Assembly (NCBI GenBank): GCA_029207755.1
Contig: JARCOQ010000009.1
Span: 30,836,914 to 30,900,913, forward strand
Direction of reading: 5' to 3'
DNA from: Chamaea fasciata
Lineage: Eukaryota; Chordata; Aves; Passeriformes; Sylviidae
DNA length: 64,000 nucleotides
The notes beneath the pieces are model-generated. The model was not told where the DNA came from and searched no databases. It saw only the letters and a program-made list of their open reading frames with translations. This document shows, piece by piece, positions 11,036 through 22,605 of the stretch (within the stretch, counting starts at the first letter, position 1; each line of letters opens with the position of its first letter). The position numbers and the translations under genes are program-made.

Positions 11036-12274
11036 CCATGCAGACCAGGCCTTACTTTTACTTGAGACTGTTTTGGGACAGCTTTCCCCAAATCCTTCTC
11101 ACTGTAGTGCTGCAGTCACTCATCTGGATGTTTTCAGCTTTTCTACTAATGATAACCAGGAAATAAATAGCCATTTCTTCCTACAAACTGAGGCTCAACT
11201 TTACATTGTCCTAGGTAATTATTACTAGACATTTTTTTTTCACATGATATGCTTGAACAGTGATACAGAGGAAAAGGAAAATGGGATTTAATTCATGTTG
11301 AATCTTTGTTGCTACACTGGAGGATAAAAGCAGTGATGCCGTACAACCCACACTGTAAACAATGTTCAAAGCTTGTTAATTGCTGAAAAGAAGCTCGAGA
11401 GTTTAATCATTTACAGAAGCTGTTGTTTTTATAGGAGATAAAATATTTTCTGCTACGGAACACACTAAAATGCTCATTCTCACAACAGGCTCATTCAGAC
11501 ACCAGTCTGTCTTTTAATGTTGTTACATAATGCTGAGGTGTTACTGCTGGCACAGCCCTGTGTCACTAACCCAGTTTCTGACCATTGTCCTTGCCTTTTG
11601 TGGGATGGCATTGCCTACCCCTGTCATGGGGATAAGGTCGGAGTGTTCACAAGAACTGCTGGGGAAAGAAGCAGGCTTTTACCAATTTTTTTTCCTTTTT
11701 GCTCAAACAGGAAAAGAAATAAAAATTAAATAAATAAATGCTTAGTTTCAGCAATGCAGATTACATAAACCCAAAGTGAGTTGTATTTAAACACTTTGGA
11801 ATAAGTTCCATGATGCTTTTGCTGGGGCCCTTAACTCTGAGGTAACAGCTGCAGTCACTGGAGAAGAGCTCCATGATAATGTGTGTTGTGAAATGCAGAC
11901 TGACCAGACCTTGAGGAGCCTGGTGCTTTCATTCTTATTGGTAAAAATCCCACTAACTACTGAAAAGGAGTAGTTTTCATCTGGTAATTAGGAGTGGTAC
12001 AAGCTCATCCCACTGAAGCCTTTTGACACTGCTGGATTTTTAAGTGCTATTGAACCTGGAAGAGTCTCTCTGGCTGAGCTGTTCCCCCTGATTCTGGCTG
12101 CTCAGATTTTGATGGTGTTGGGACCAAGTTACTCTTCCTGCCACTTTCTCTTTTTCCTCCAATTACATTGGTTTCTTTATTTTCTTACTCCCTTAGGACT
12201 AATTATTTAGTCTCCTGGTGTTGTCACAGAACAGCTTTTCTGGTATCTAATTGAATCTTGTTATTGATCCAACT
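11036..12274. other. Non-coding DNA, no gene recognised
   Basis: An A/T-rich run built on AAATAAAT words lies at about 11714-11740. No transposon or gene is recognised. The five bases just left of the LTR that follows (12270-12274, CAACT) may be the target-site duplication of that LTR. Confidence 0.5.
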
Positions 12275-12814
12275 TGTCCTGGTTTGGAAAGACATGTGTC
12301 TGCTAAGGAAGGCAGGAGCCTCCCTTGGAATGGAGAAGGCAAATGCCCTCCCTCTGAATTATTATAATTTTGAAATTAAGGGGCTCTCAGGCAAAAATAT
12401 GGGAACAGGAATAACAGTTCTTTACCAGGAAAATGAAAATAAAGATATAGTAGTACAAAAAAAGCAAACAAAAAAAAACCACTGATAGAGTCAGAATACA
12501 GCCTGACACCCTGTTGGTGAGATGGGTCCATTCTTCTCTGGCAATCCAGTCCTAACAGGCTGTCCTGGTGTTCTGAATCTCAGGTTTTATCCAGGTAGGA
12601 ATGCTTGGCTCCTCCCACTGGGTGGAGCCTCTCCCAATGGCATGATGTAATTGTATCAGCCATGCAGTGAGCCTCGATGGCCCATGAACAGCAGATATCC
12701 CCTGGAGGGAGGGTGGGTGGTGGAAGAGATTAAGAAAACACCTCCCCAGCTGGTTTCAACAGATGGTAATAGAATACACACCTCTGGTCACATCTTGCAT
12801 TGCAACCTAAGACA
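12275..12814 (-). mobile_element. ERVL-like solo LTR, internally deleted, minus orientation
   Basis: The segment begins TGTCCTGGTTTGG and ends CCTAAGACA, so it has TG...CA termini on either strand. It matches the LTR at 45741-46397 over most of its length but lacks about 115 bases in the middle (around 12525-12545). I assign minus orientation because that strand reads a promoter-like order: a GGGAGGAGCC box and then a TATA-like GGATAAAACC (plus 12583-12592). Flanks CAACT and CAATT match at four of five bases, as expected of an old 5-bp target-site duplication. No internal retroviral sequence flanks it. The family name is from memory of songbird LTRs. Confidence 0.85.
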
Positions 12815-14274
12815 CAATTCAAAGGAACATTTTTGATAGTTTCACCTAAATTTTCTATTTAATCTTGTCTTTATTGAAGTTACTGAATAGTAGTTCTGAG
12901 AGTAATGCAGAGCTGCTTCCTGCGGATTCCTATTTCCTGTCCAAGCTTCTCTATCAGTGATGAGCACTGATGGCATCTTCTACTTGACTCTCTCTTTGAA
13001 AAAAAATTATGTGAGCCTGACTGCTCTTGAATCTTGACTTCTCTTTCAGTTTGCTTGGAATCAGATTCTGAGATAATCACGTAGGAAATGCGATATGCCA
13101 TGATAACAACAGGTTTTCAGCTGAGCTAAAAATGACTGCTGAGGGGTAATGAGACATAATTGCAAATGAGAGGGAGATCCATGTTGTTTCACAGGGAATG
13201 GGGTTCTTGCTGATGCATGGCTGTCTGCAGTGTGGATACTATTCCCAGGAAGCTTCCTGGAGCTAACTGCAGCTCAACTATGTACTCACTGAGAGTTGTG
13301 AGGAGGCGGGGTTTTTATTGTTCAATATAATCCACCATCAATGTAATTTGGCTTTTTTCTGCAAGTCATTAGCATAATAAATTGCCTAACGTGCGTCTTT
13401 TTATGGTGGACTAATTCATCCTTTGAGGGAAAAAAAAAGGCAATCGCTGGTGTCAAATCCTAAATTAAAGTAAGCTTGGGAATGTATTTGGCAAGATAAT
13501 GCTGATGAAAGTGAGAAACTGAACTCCAACGAAACAAAAAATCATTAGCTGAGCTACAGCATTTGCAATAAATAAGGACAGCGCTTACAAAGGGCCTGGT
13601 TTCACTACCCAAGCAAGGAACAGGTTTGGTTTTCAGGTTCAATACCACGGCCCCTTTGCATTTGTTGAACTGTTTTTCCATCAGCCTTTGTCTTGACAGT
13701 CTGCACAGACCTCATTTGAAAGGTGGTGAAGCTTTGCACCCACACTCTGATTTGCTGGGCACTCCAGTCATCTTTAGCAAATATCCTCACACCTGTTAAA
13801 AGTGAGCAGCAGTGGTGAGGCTGAACCAACATTTGATTGCCCTTACAGTTGGCAGTGCAATGCCTTTAATTAATAAGAAGGCTTTCCTCATCTGTTTATC
13901 TTCCACCTCAAAAGCTCAGCTGGGCTGCACAGTCTAATAGAATACAAAATTACTCCATCACAGGGAAAGTTACCTCCTCAGCTGCTTTACAGCATTTTCC
14001 CCTACATTTGCTTCCTATTTGAAAATGTAAGACTACATTAGAAGTGGTTGAGATGTCTCATGAAAGAAATCATTGTGTGTGAAGCCATTAGAACTCGTAA
14101 ATGGAAGTTTCTTCTAGAGTGCTCTGTGTCCAGCAGGCCCCCTCGAAGAAAGGGAATTAATGTGTCTGAAAAAGCTCTTCAGCTGAATTCTTCTTCCTGG
14201 GAGATTGTTCAGGAATCCACACCTACAAACACTCTCCTCCAGACTAGTAAAAAAAAAAAAAAAAACAACACATT
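12815..14274. other. Non-coding DNA with a possible conserved block
   Basis: The piece at about 13330-13460 is AT-rich with TAATTTGG and ATTAGCATAATAAATT words and resembles a conserved non-coding element by appearance only. A B-box-like GGTTCAATACC at about 13636 has no matching tRNA arms. An A17 run lies at 14249-14265, just before the next CR1. No gene is recognised. Confidence 0.45.
14249..14265. repeat. Poly-A tract, 17 bases
   Basis: An uninterrupted A17 about ten bases outside the 3' end of the minus-strand CR1 at 14275. CR1 itself does not end in poly-A, so this is probably independent. Confidence 0.95.
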
Positions 14275-14446
14275 AATCATAGAATGGTCTGTGTTGGAAG
14301 GGATCAGGAAGTTCATCCCATTCCCCTACCATGGGCAGAGACACCTTCCACTATCCCAGGGTGCTCCAAGCCCTGTCCAGCCTGGCCTTGGACCCTTCTA
14401 GGGATGTGGAGTCCACCAGAGAAAACTGGGAATTGCTCTTCATCCA
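14275..14446 (-). mobile_element. CR1 LINE fragment, 3' end, minus orientation
   Basis: The plus strand starts AATCATAGAATGGT and carries 'gttggaagggatcagg', 'ccatgggcagagacacc', 'ttccactatcccagg' and 'ccagcctggccttgga'. These are the antisense of the last CR1 bases with the tail at the left. An A17 tract lies about ten bases outside the tail end. The copy is short and 5'-truncated. Confidence 0.88.
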
Positions 14447-16579
14447 TTTTATTTTGAAAATATTCTGCTCCAAATCTTGTTTTTTTCTTTAACTCCCAAG
14501 CAATAACTCTGGTCAGAGCCACCTCATTGCTGCATCACCCACCCCAAACTCCCAGGAACCCCACAAGCTTCATGTTCAGTTTGCACCACCATTTCAGGTA
14601 GAAAATGGCACACATTCCCAGTTGTGGCTGCCTTTGGAAAGATATCCAAAGGCCAGTCCTATGCCCAGGAATATCACCTGTGTCTCACTTGCTGGGCCTC
14701 GTACTGAGGAAAGAATCCCTGCACACAGCACCTGCCTCAGGTACTTTTAACACTGTGTGACTCCTCTATCCATCCCTCTTCACATGTCTGTGAGTTCTAA
14801 AATAATCAACTTTTTATTACTCTTATCCTCCTGGAGGAAGAAAAAGATTTTTGAATAATAACTTGTGTTTGAGTGAAACGTCCTGGAAATATGTTCTTGG
14901 CATACACAGCAATCTCTTGTTTGAAACACAAAACAAAAGGCGTACTTTCATCGTAATACTCCCTCCCAATTTCCCCACAAAAGCCGCAGAAAGGATTTCC
15001 ATGAGAATATAAACTTTTTTTTTTTCCGTGTTACATCCAACCTTTGGAGATTTGGGTGTGTAGAGGGTGCTGTTTGCTTCAATTCCAACCTGATTGTTCA
15101 GTGGTTAAACAAATGTAAGCACTTTTTAGGAACTCCCAGCTGAGGGTTATTCTGCAACATCACTCCTCACTTCATTGCACTTAATGTTTCCTCCAGCTTT
15201 GCATTTTGGAGGAGAAAAGATCACTCTTCTCATCCATTTCCACTTAGTGAGTCACTCAACTGTTACACTGCTCTACACAGGACGAGGAGATAGGAAAGAA
15301 AAGCAAAAGCAAACTGCACCTGCAAGAGCTGTTTGCAAGTGACACTGCTCAGTAAAATGACCTTCACACAGAGAGAAGAAAAACAATGTAGAAATGGTCA
15401 TTAAAAAGCTCCATTAACAGAACTCTTATTGTCTGCAATGCTTTTAGGGAGGTGTTCAGGTGAGTTCCTCTGAATCCCAGTGCCCCACTGCCTTTTGCCC
15501 TCACTTATCTATTTCCTGAGGGTAATTTGTCCAGGCATCTGCTCATCCAGCATGTCCGGCTCTGGCTCCTCCAGGTCCTATTCCAGCTGGGTGGGCTTTG
15601 ATTTTTCTGTGCTTTTGTCAATGAAAGAGAAGGTTTCCAGGGCAGGATTTTGTTTAACAAGACAGTTTAACGCTAATGTCTTGTTGTACCTGCCTTGGTG
15701 GCTTTTTTGGTTTTGTTCCTACATATCTTACAGTCACTTGAGGAATGTTATGCAAATAATTTCTTCAGCTGCTTTTGCAAACTCCTTAAAATTAGGAAAT
15801 TCAATTTTTGTTGTATTTTGTTTTCTTCCCAGAGTTTCAGATTCTTCCCTGAGACTCTGTTCTTCATCTCTTGTCTCATGCATGATTTGTCACTAATCAT
15901 ATATATAAATATATAAATCTGTATACATACTGTACTATACCTACACATCTGTTAGTCAGCAACCTGCCAGACTATGAGGACTATAGATAATATAAATACT
16001 TATTCTAAGCCATAGAGGTAATATAAGTGCTCTGGTCCCTGAATTTAGAAGAAATACAAGCAAATTCAAAAATGAAAATATGATTTAAAAAAAGGAAGAA
16101 ACTCCTGTAGTACTCTAAATTATTTCTTTTATTCCCCTTCCATTCCATGCAATGAAATTCATGTTGAGAGATTACCCTGTACATTAAAAAAAATGTCAAT
16201 TAAGTAGCAGTCAGTCACCCATGAATTGTGTTTGGTTTTCTCAGTGTGAGAAAATTGGTTATATCAGCTTTTTTTTTCCCCACTAGAGAAAGGCAGGTAT
16301 TGCAGCAATGACATAAGTGCACTCTTATCAAAAATCTACTTCTTTCTATACAATATATGAGACCTTTTAATTAGTTACAATCTCCCTGGACTGAATAGCT
16401 GCTTCTCCAATTTCAGTGGAGAGCAGTGGGAATGTGGGCTGGGACTGGCTGAATTACCCAGTTATTCTCTCTCTCTGCTGTGCTGGAGCCTGTCAGATCC
16501 CAAAAGCAGTGAATTATTGGCTACCAAAATGCCCTGTCCCAGGATGGGAAGCTTTGTGTTTGTAGCAGTGTCTGAAATA
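14447..16579. other. Non-coding DNA, no gene recognised
   Basis: A T11 run lies at about 15015-15025 and an ATATATAAATATATAAAT-type AT repeat at about 15899-15925. The 138-codon plus-strand open frame at 15480-15896 shows hydrophobic stretches but no motif or family that I know, and I treat it as chance. No RNA gene is seen. Confidence 0.5.
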
Positions 16580-16962
16580 TCCATGGAATCCCAGAAAGGT
16601 TTGGGTCAGGTGGGATTTAAAGCTCACCTCATCCCCTGCCATGGGCAGGGACATTTTCCACTAATCCAGGGTGCTCCAAGCCTCATCTAACCCGGCCTTG
16701 GGCACTTCCAGGGATCCAGGGGCAGCCACAGCTGCTCTGGGCACCCTGTGCCAGGGCCTCATCACCCTCCCAGGGAAAATTCCTTCCCAATATTCCATTT
16801 ATCCCTGTCCTCTGGCAGTTTGAAGCCATTCCCAATTGTCCTGGCACTCCATCCCTGGTGAAGAGTCTCTCTCCATCTTCCTTGTCAGCTCCTTCAGGTT
16901 TTGGAAAGCCACAAATAGGTCACCCTGAAACTTCTTTCCTCCAGGCTTTCTCCAGAACAATG
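16580..16962 (-). mobile_element. CR1 LINE fragment, 3' end, minus orientation
   Basis: About 380 bases match antisense CR1. It starts at the decayed tail (CATGGAATCCCAGAAAGG) and runs through 'ccatgggcagggacattt', 'gccttgggcacttccaggg', 'gcaccctgtgccagggcctc' and 'ttccttcccaatattcc', up to 'ctttcctccaggctttctcc'. It is one of the longer CR1 copies in the window and is 5'-truncated. Confidence 0.92.
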
Positions 16963-18378
16963 CCTTTATTTGTTTGAAACAGGGGCCTTTGTAACAAGCC
17001 CATGATTCCAGGGGATTTCCAGAGAATAGTGAGAGGATTTTGTAGTTTATGTCTCAACAAGGGAATGGGATCTTCCACCCATGTGGGATGCTGAAGGTGG
17101 CTGTGGTACTACTTAGCTGATTTTATTATGTCTGCATAATTGCAGAAATAATGCTAAAATTATGTTTTGAATAAGAGCTGAAGCAAACAAAGGTGTTTAT
17201 CCCTGTCCCGTGGAAAACGATGGCAGTGAGATCAGATTTAGAAAAGCAATTATTTGTTAGGAAAGGTTTGCATGGGAAGAAAAAGTCCCCATCCAGTATT
17301 TTGACTTTATGGAAAGGGAAGGTAATTCAGGGTTAGTTTTGCTAACAGCTGTCTAAGGTAGCAGTTTATCTGTTGTAGCACAGAATGCAGGCCAAACTGT
17401 CTGGGTGACAATAGCCAGTGACAGCTTCTGGTACCTGCAGAACCCTGCCTCCTTTGTGGCTGATTTCCAGCATTGATTTCCTGATGAGGGACATTCTGGG
17501 GGACTGTCTCATTTTCAGGACCACTGGATGCTTCCCTTAGAATGGGTTTTCAGCCTTTGCCAGAGATGTGAGATGAGAAATCTGAGAGAGGGGCACTTGT
17601 CACTGTCCAAGATCACCTGATGCTTGCCTTGGACCTGAGGCCTGATTAACAATGTCACCAAACCATCACATTTGAAAACGTGCTATTTACACACCCCAAT
17701 TTGAATATTATAATGTTTATGGAGCAGCAGGCATTCCTCAAAATCAAGGCCCAGGCTCCCAGTTAGGCACACCGCACCAGTGGCTGCTTTCTATCCCTTT
17801 TTTTGGTGTGTTTCAGTTTCCACGTTAAGAATGAGGTGACAATGCTCTGTCACAACTTGTCTACCTGCTTGCAGAGCAAACTGGATGCCTTTCAGCTCAT
17901 GGCAGGGTTCACGCTCTGCTTTCTTTTTGGCTGAGCGTCAACATTTCACAAAACTTAAGCAGGTCTCGAGCAAAACAGCTGTTTTATCACAGCCCCATGC
18001 CCTAAATACAGACACTTGTTCCTTCATTCTCCCAGCTGAAAGCTCAGGGCTTGTTTGCCTGTCACACTCTCAGCCCTTTACAGAGACAACTGATGGTGTC
18101 CTGGCTGGAGCTGGTGGGGTTGTTAAAGGGCTGAGTGCCACCCAGCCAAAACACACCCTGTCACCTCGCAGGCACACTGAGCTAACAGCTGTCATTAATC
18201 TTTGAGAAGCCCTTGCAAGGTGTGTGCTGGAGAAAATCCTTTGAAAATATAATTCTGTCTTCAAAGCAGCACGCAGTAAATAAGTTATAGAGCAGCACAC
18301 TGGGGATCTATGAGGGAGACGGGGAAAATATGGAATCACTGCTTATTCTGGGCACATTGGCTGTTTGGAGAGAGAGAA
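16963..18378. other. Non-coding DNA, no gene recognised
   Basis: I see no transposon, RNA gene or convincing coding segment. The 106-codon frame at 17885-18205 has no recognisable feature. Confidence 0.5.
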
Positions 18379-18715
18379 GAATCATAGAATCATTGGTTTA
18401 GGTTGGAAGGGACCTTAAAGTTCACCCAGTTCTACCCTCTGCCATGGGCAGGGACACCTTCCACTATCCCAGGTTGCTCCAAGCCCCATCCAACCTGGCC
18501 TTGGACACTTCCAGGGATCCAGGGGCAGCCACAGCTGCTCTGGGCACCCTGTGCTAGGGCCTCAGCACACTCTGAGTAAAGAATTTCTTCTTAGCATGCA
18601 ACATAAACCAGCCCTCTCCCATTTTAAAACTGTTCCCCCTTTTCATTAGTCACTATCTGTCCATGTAAATGGACCCTCTCCCTCCTTTTCATAAGCCCCT
18701 CTATGAATGGAAAGG
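18379..18715 (-). mobile_element. CR1 LINE fragment, 3' end, minus orientation
   Basis: The plus strand starts GAATCATAGAATCATTGG, a well-kept tail, and continues with 'ttggaagggaccttaaag', 'ccatgggcagggacacc', 'ccatccaacctggccttgga', 'tgggcaccctgtgctaggg' and 'taaagaatttcttctta'. The good match to canonical CR1 words suggests one of the less decayed copies here. It is 5'-truncated near 18700, and that end is approximate. Confidence 0.92.
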
Positions 18716-21700
18716 ATCCTGTAGGACAAAATAAATATTCCTGTCATGAAGACTCTTCTGGACAGCAGACTTGCAGATGGCAGTGGCAAAGTCTCATCAT
18801 AAAAACAAGCTGAATCCTGGGATTTCCTAACTTTTTCAGGGTTTGGATTCACTGCCTTAATAATGCTCTTTTATTACTCTTTGCTTGTGGGCTGTGTGCA
18901 TTTGCTTCCCTTTGTGCTCTTCTCTTTCCATAATGTCATTTTGGTGGAACCACATGAGAGCCTTTCTCTCTCTCGTGAGCCCCACACTTATTATAAATGG
19001 ATGTATGTGATGCACGAAGTTCCTTTGGTTCGGATTTAAAATGTTTTCTTTATTCTCAGATGAATAGATGCTGTGGCATAGCTGAGGAGTGGTTATATGG
19101 GACAAGGCACCATTCCCATGCAAAGCTGGAGTGGGTCTGTCCTGTCAGTCCCGCACACACATCTTGGGATGGTATTTCCACCCTTTATAACTGTGTTAGT
19201 TTTACATCTATTGGCTCAGATCCCCATAGTTCAGGGACAAATACAGCCCTTGGAGCAACCCAGGGTTTCAGAGTGCTGGAAGAGCCGGGGCAGCTGTGGA
19301 GCTCTGCTGCTGGCTGCCTCCTCGGGGAATCCTGCTCCTGCTGGAAGCAGCCTGGCAGGCTGGTGAGCAAAACGCTGCACTTGCAGTGCCCCTAAACCCC
19401 GGGAGAAGGTGAACATGAATCCTGCAGCTGCAGCTTTGCTCTGTGCCAGGAGCACTCCGGAGATGGAGCTGCTCAGCCAAGCTGCTGAGTGGAAAGTGAA
19501 TGTGCTCTGTGCTCCCTCCCTGCAGGGCAGACGTGCTGCCACTGCTTCACCCCAAGTTCAGGGATGGTTTCATCTTTTCCAGAGCCTCTCTATATCCTTG
19601 CCCTGGCTATGTGTCTTACATTTTGAATCCCATCATTAATTGTACTTTACTTCCCAGTGTAACAAATTAATCCTGATCTTCCCTGTCAAAAGCCATTTGT
19701 ACCTGCTTTGGAACATTTCAGGCTGAAGAGTTTCTGCCCACTGAGACTGGCCCCCGGCTAATCACATTCCACACAGAGGAATTCGGATTTGCATCAGAAA
19801 GCAGCACTCCTCTATCTGTTTCAAACACTAAGCCCCAAAGAAGAGGTTGAGACGTCTCTTCCAGAGAAGCAGGTTCTGAAACATCTGCCTTGTAAAGTTT
19901 GCCTCCACTGAGCAAGTGCACGGGTAAAAGAGAGGTGAGCGAAATGTCAGGTGTGGTGCAGGTTTGTAAGTACTTGCTCTGAGAGTACAGACCTGTGCTG
20001 CACCTGATGGTTCACTGACATCACTCACTTGGAGCTACAGAACTCTCCCAATGCTTCAGGCATGTTTTAATAATTTAGAGACCGTGTGGGTTTGCCGTGT
20101 TAAGGTAAATTTTAAGATTGATTGTCCTTCACAGTAAGCAGCAGCCTAAAGTTTGCCTCAGTAACTCCTTGGATCTACACATATATTGATGTCCTGCAAA
20201 CTGAGAAATCAGCACATACATATAAATACTCTCACTGTGGGAAGCATGGAGCTGTTCTGCTACAGGATTTTAGTAGTGAAATGGACTTTACCTAGTCTGA
20301 GATGCAGAAGGAAGTTACTCTTTGCCTTCTGAGATACAGTCAATATGTTTCCCTTGCTTTATCTACAGGAACCATCCTACCTTTTTTCCTTTTGGGTGAC
20401 CAGACTAATTGCGGCTGTATCTCCCTCTCTTGTTTTGTTAATCTCTTTGGAATTGAAGAAGAGGTTGAAAAATATCACTTGATGATTCTTGGCCATCGGG
20501 GTGGCAGGACTTTGTTGCAGAAAGGCACTTCTCCCATCAGCTCACAGCTGTATTTATTGATTGGAGAAGGAAAGCCAGAGCAGTAGGATCACATCTCCTT
20601 CAAGCCTGGAACACTCACTATGGAAAGAGAGGAGAAGTGACAATGTCTTTTGGTTTGACTCTGGAATGACTTTAAAAATATTCACTGCTGTCTGCAGTCA
20701 TTTAGACTGGCAGTGCTACTAAGGTGATGTAATTTTGAGTATCTGTGAGACACCTCTGTGGTGCCTGAGAATGCTGCGCAAAAGCTGGGTTTTAACACTA
20801 TCTCTTCTATTAACTACTTCTTACATTTTTAGTGTCCTGTAAGCAAGACTTGGAAAGAGAGATCAGGAGGAAGCACTTTGGAAAGGCTCCTCAGAAGGGA
20901 AGTGCAGAATGTGGGAGCACTTGTTGCTGCTCTTATGAATAAAGAACTCATTTAAAGCTTGCAGGGAAAAAGCAGATAGCTTTCCCAGTTAAAAAAAAAT
21001 CAAAAATATAAAGAACAAAAGAGGATTAGGAAATAAAGCTGAAGTATTATAGTAAACAGATTTAAAAAGCATAAAATTAATAAGATTATTTTAAGTGCTG
21101 TGTGTAAAAACATAAGGGTGGCCAGCAGAGGAGCGTGTTGGGGAGTGAGTGGAGAGTGGAGAGGGAGAGAAATGAGAAATTAAGATCATCTTCTCTGTGT
21201 AACTCTCATTGCCTTTCATCTTTAACATCCAGCTTTTCCATAATGTATGAGTAGCCACTGGATACTTTTAAAATATACAGTATTACGTGCCTATTAGAAA
21301 AAGGATAAATTTGTAATGTAAATCCCCTGAAATAAATGTAAAAACCCCAAACCAGCAACCACAACAAAATCATAGGAAAAGAGGGAGCTGTAACCTTCTG
21401 TCTCATTGCGGTGACCACCACTGGGCAGAACAAATGCAGTGATTCTGAATTCTCCTGGTTGCATTGTCCTGGCTTGAAAATAAAACAGATAAATGTTAAT
21501 GAAGGACACGTTCTGTGCTAGAAAGCTGTGGTTTGCCTAAATTAGTAATCTTATAACAAGAGAGGATGAATAGAAACACATCTTTGTCTATCTCAGTTAG
21601 ACTGGGATGGGGCTTGTGCCTGTGGCAGAGCACTGAGACCTGATAGCTCTAAAAGGGTAAGTATCATTTAATGATCCCTTTCTTCTCAGAGCAGGCCCAG

Positions 21701-22436
21701 AGGAAAGGGAGAGCATCTCAAGGCTCTGGTGATTGCTCACCTCTTAAGGAAGGTCACTAAGCCCTGTGCTCACTTTAATTGAGCTTTAATGTTGTGGCTG
21801 CAAAAAGCTCAGCTTGTGTCCCAGGGCACAGGGACAAACAAAATGAGATGCACACTTTGCTCCACAGCTCAAACTTTGGGATTTTCTGCTTGGAATTCTT
21901 TGTCCTCACAGCGGGTTGGGATATCACAGGCATAGGTTTCATTTCTGCCACCAGTGACATCTGACATTTTCCTCTGCATACACAGTTTCCTTCTAACTTC
22001 TTTGTATCTTCTTCAACCGAGTGGGGAAAAACTACAGAAAAGGTGCTGGTAAGTTTCTGTGTAGGAATTTAGTGGTTTGTGTGCTCTTTCATCTGTTCTT
22101 TAAACATTAATGACTCCAGTGAGTTAAAGCAGCAGAAGTGTGAAAATGTGTGGGGTTTCACAGGCTGCTGCATGTCCCTCTCTTGCCATAAGGTCAGAGT
22201 TTGGTGAAATAGTCCTCCTCAGTTTTTTTTAGAGCTGCATGGCAGAAGGTAAAATGGTGCAAAATCCAGTTTTTCACCAAAGCTGTACTGCTGTAAGAGG
22301 GCAGGAGCCACCAAGATACCACTTGTTCATTTTTCTCAGTGTCTTCACTTTGTTGGTGATGGGCTACTTCAGAGCAGCAAATTCCTGAACTGTCAGTTTT
22401 TTACTGTCAATGGAATTCTCCTTCTAGGAATTTAAG
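18716..22436. other. Non-coding DNA, no gene recognised
   Basis: This is about 3.7 kb without a recognised repeat. The part at about 19230-19560 is GC-richer than its surroundings and has overlapping open frames on both strands, which is typical of GC-rich DNA and not of a specific gene. AT-rich runs lie at 20990-21090. Nothing here could be assigned. Confidence 0.45.
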
Positions 22437-22605
22437 AAGAGATTGTGGCTGTGCCATCTCTGGCAGTGTCCAAGGCCAGACTGGATGGGACTTGGAGCAA
22501 CTTGGGATAGTGGAAGGTGTCCCTGCTAATGGCAGGGGGTGGAATTAGATGATCCTTAATGTCCCTTCCTACCCAAACCTGTCTGTGATTCAATGATTCT
22601 ACGAA
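22437..22605 (+). mobile_element. CR1 LINE fragment, 3' end, plus orientation
   Basis: Sense CR1 words appear in order: 'gtccaaggccagactggatg', 'gacttggagcaacttggga', 'agtggaaggtgtccctg', 'atggcagggggtgga' and 'gatgatccttaatgtccctt', ending in the tail GATTCAATGATTCTACGA at about 22588-22605. Only the last 170 bases of the element remain. Confidence 0.92.

Noticed and set aside
13600..13690. B-box-like GGTTCAATACC as part of a tRNA gene
   Set aside because: No A-box at the correct spacing and no complementary acceptor or anticodon arms.
15480..15896. 138-codon plus-strand frame with hydrophobic segments
   Set aside because: No motif and no neighbouring exon or conservation evidence. Serine- and phenylalanine-rich composition follows local pyrimidine content.
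21464..21500. TGTCCTGGCTTG as the start of a third ERVL-like LTR
   Set aside because: Only the first dozen bases resemble that LTR's end, and the following sequence does not match either copy in the window.
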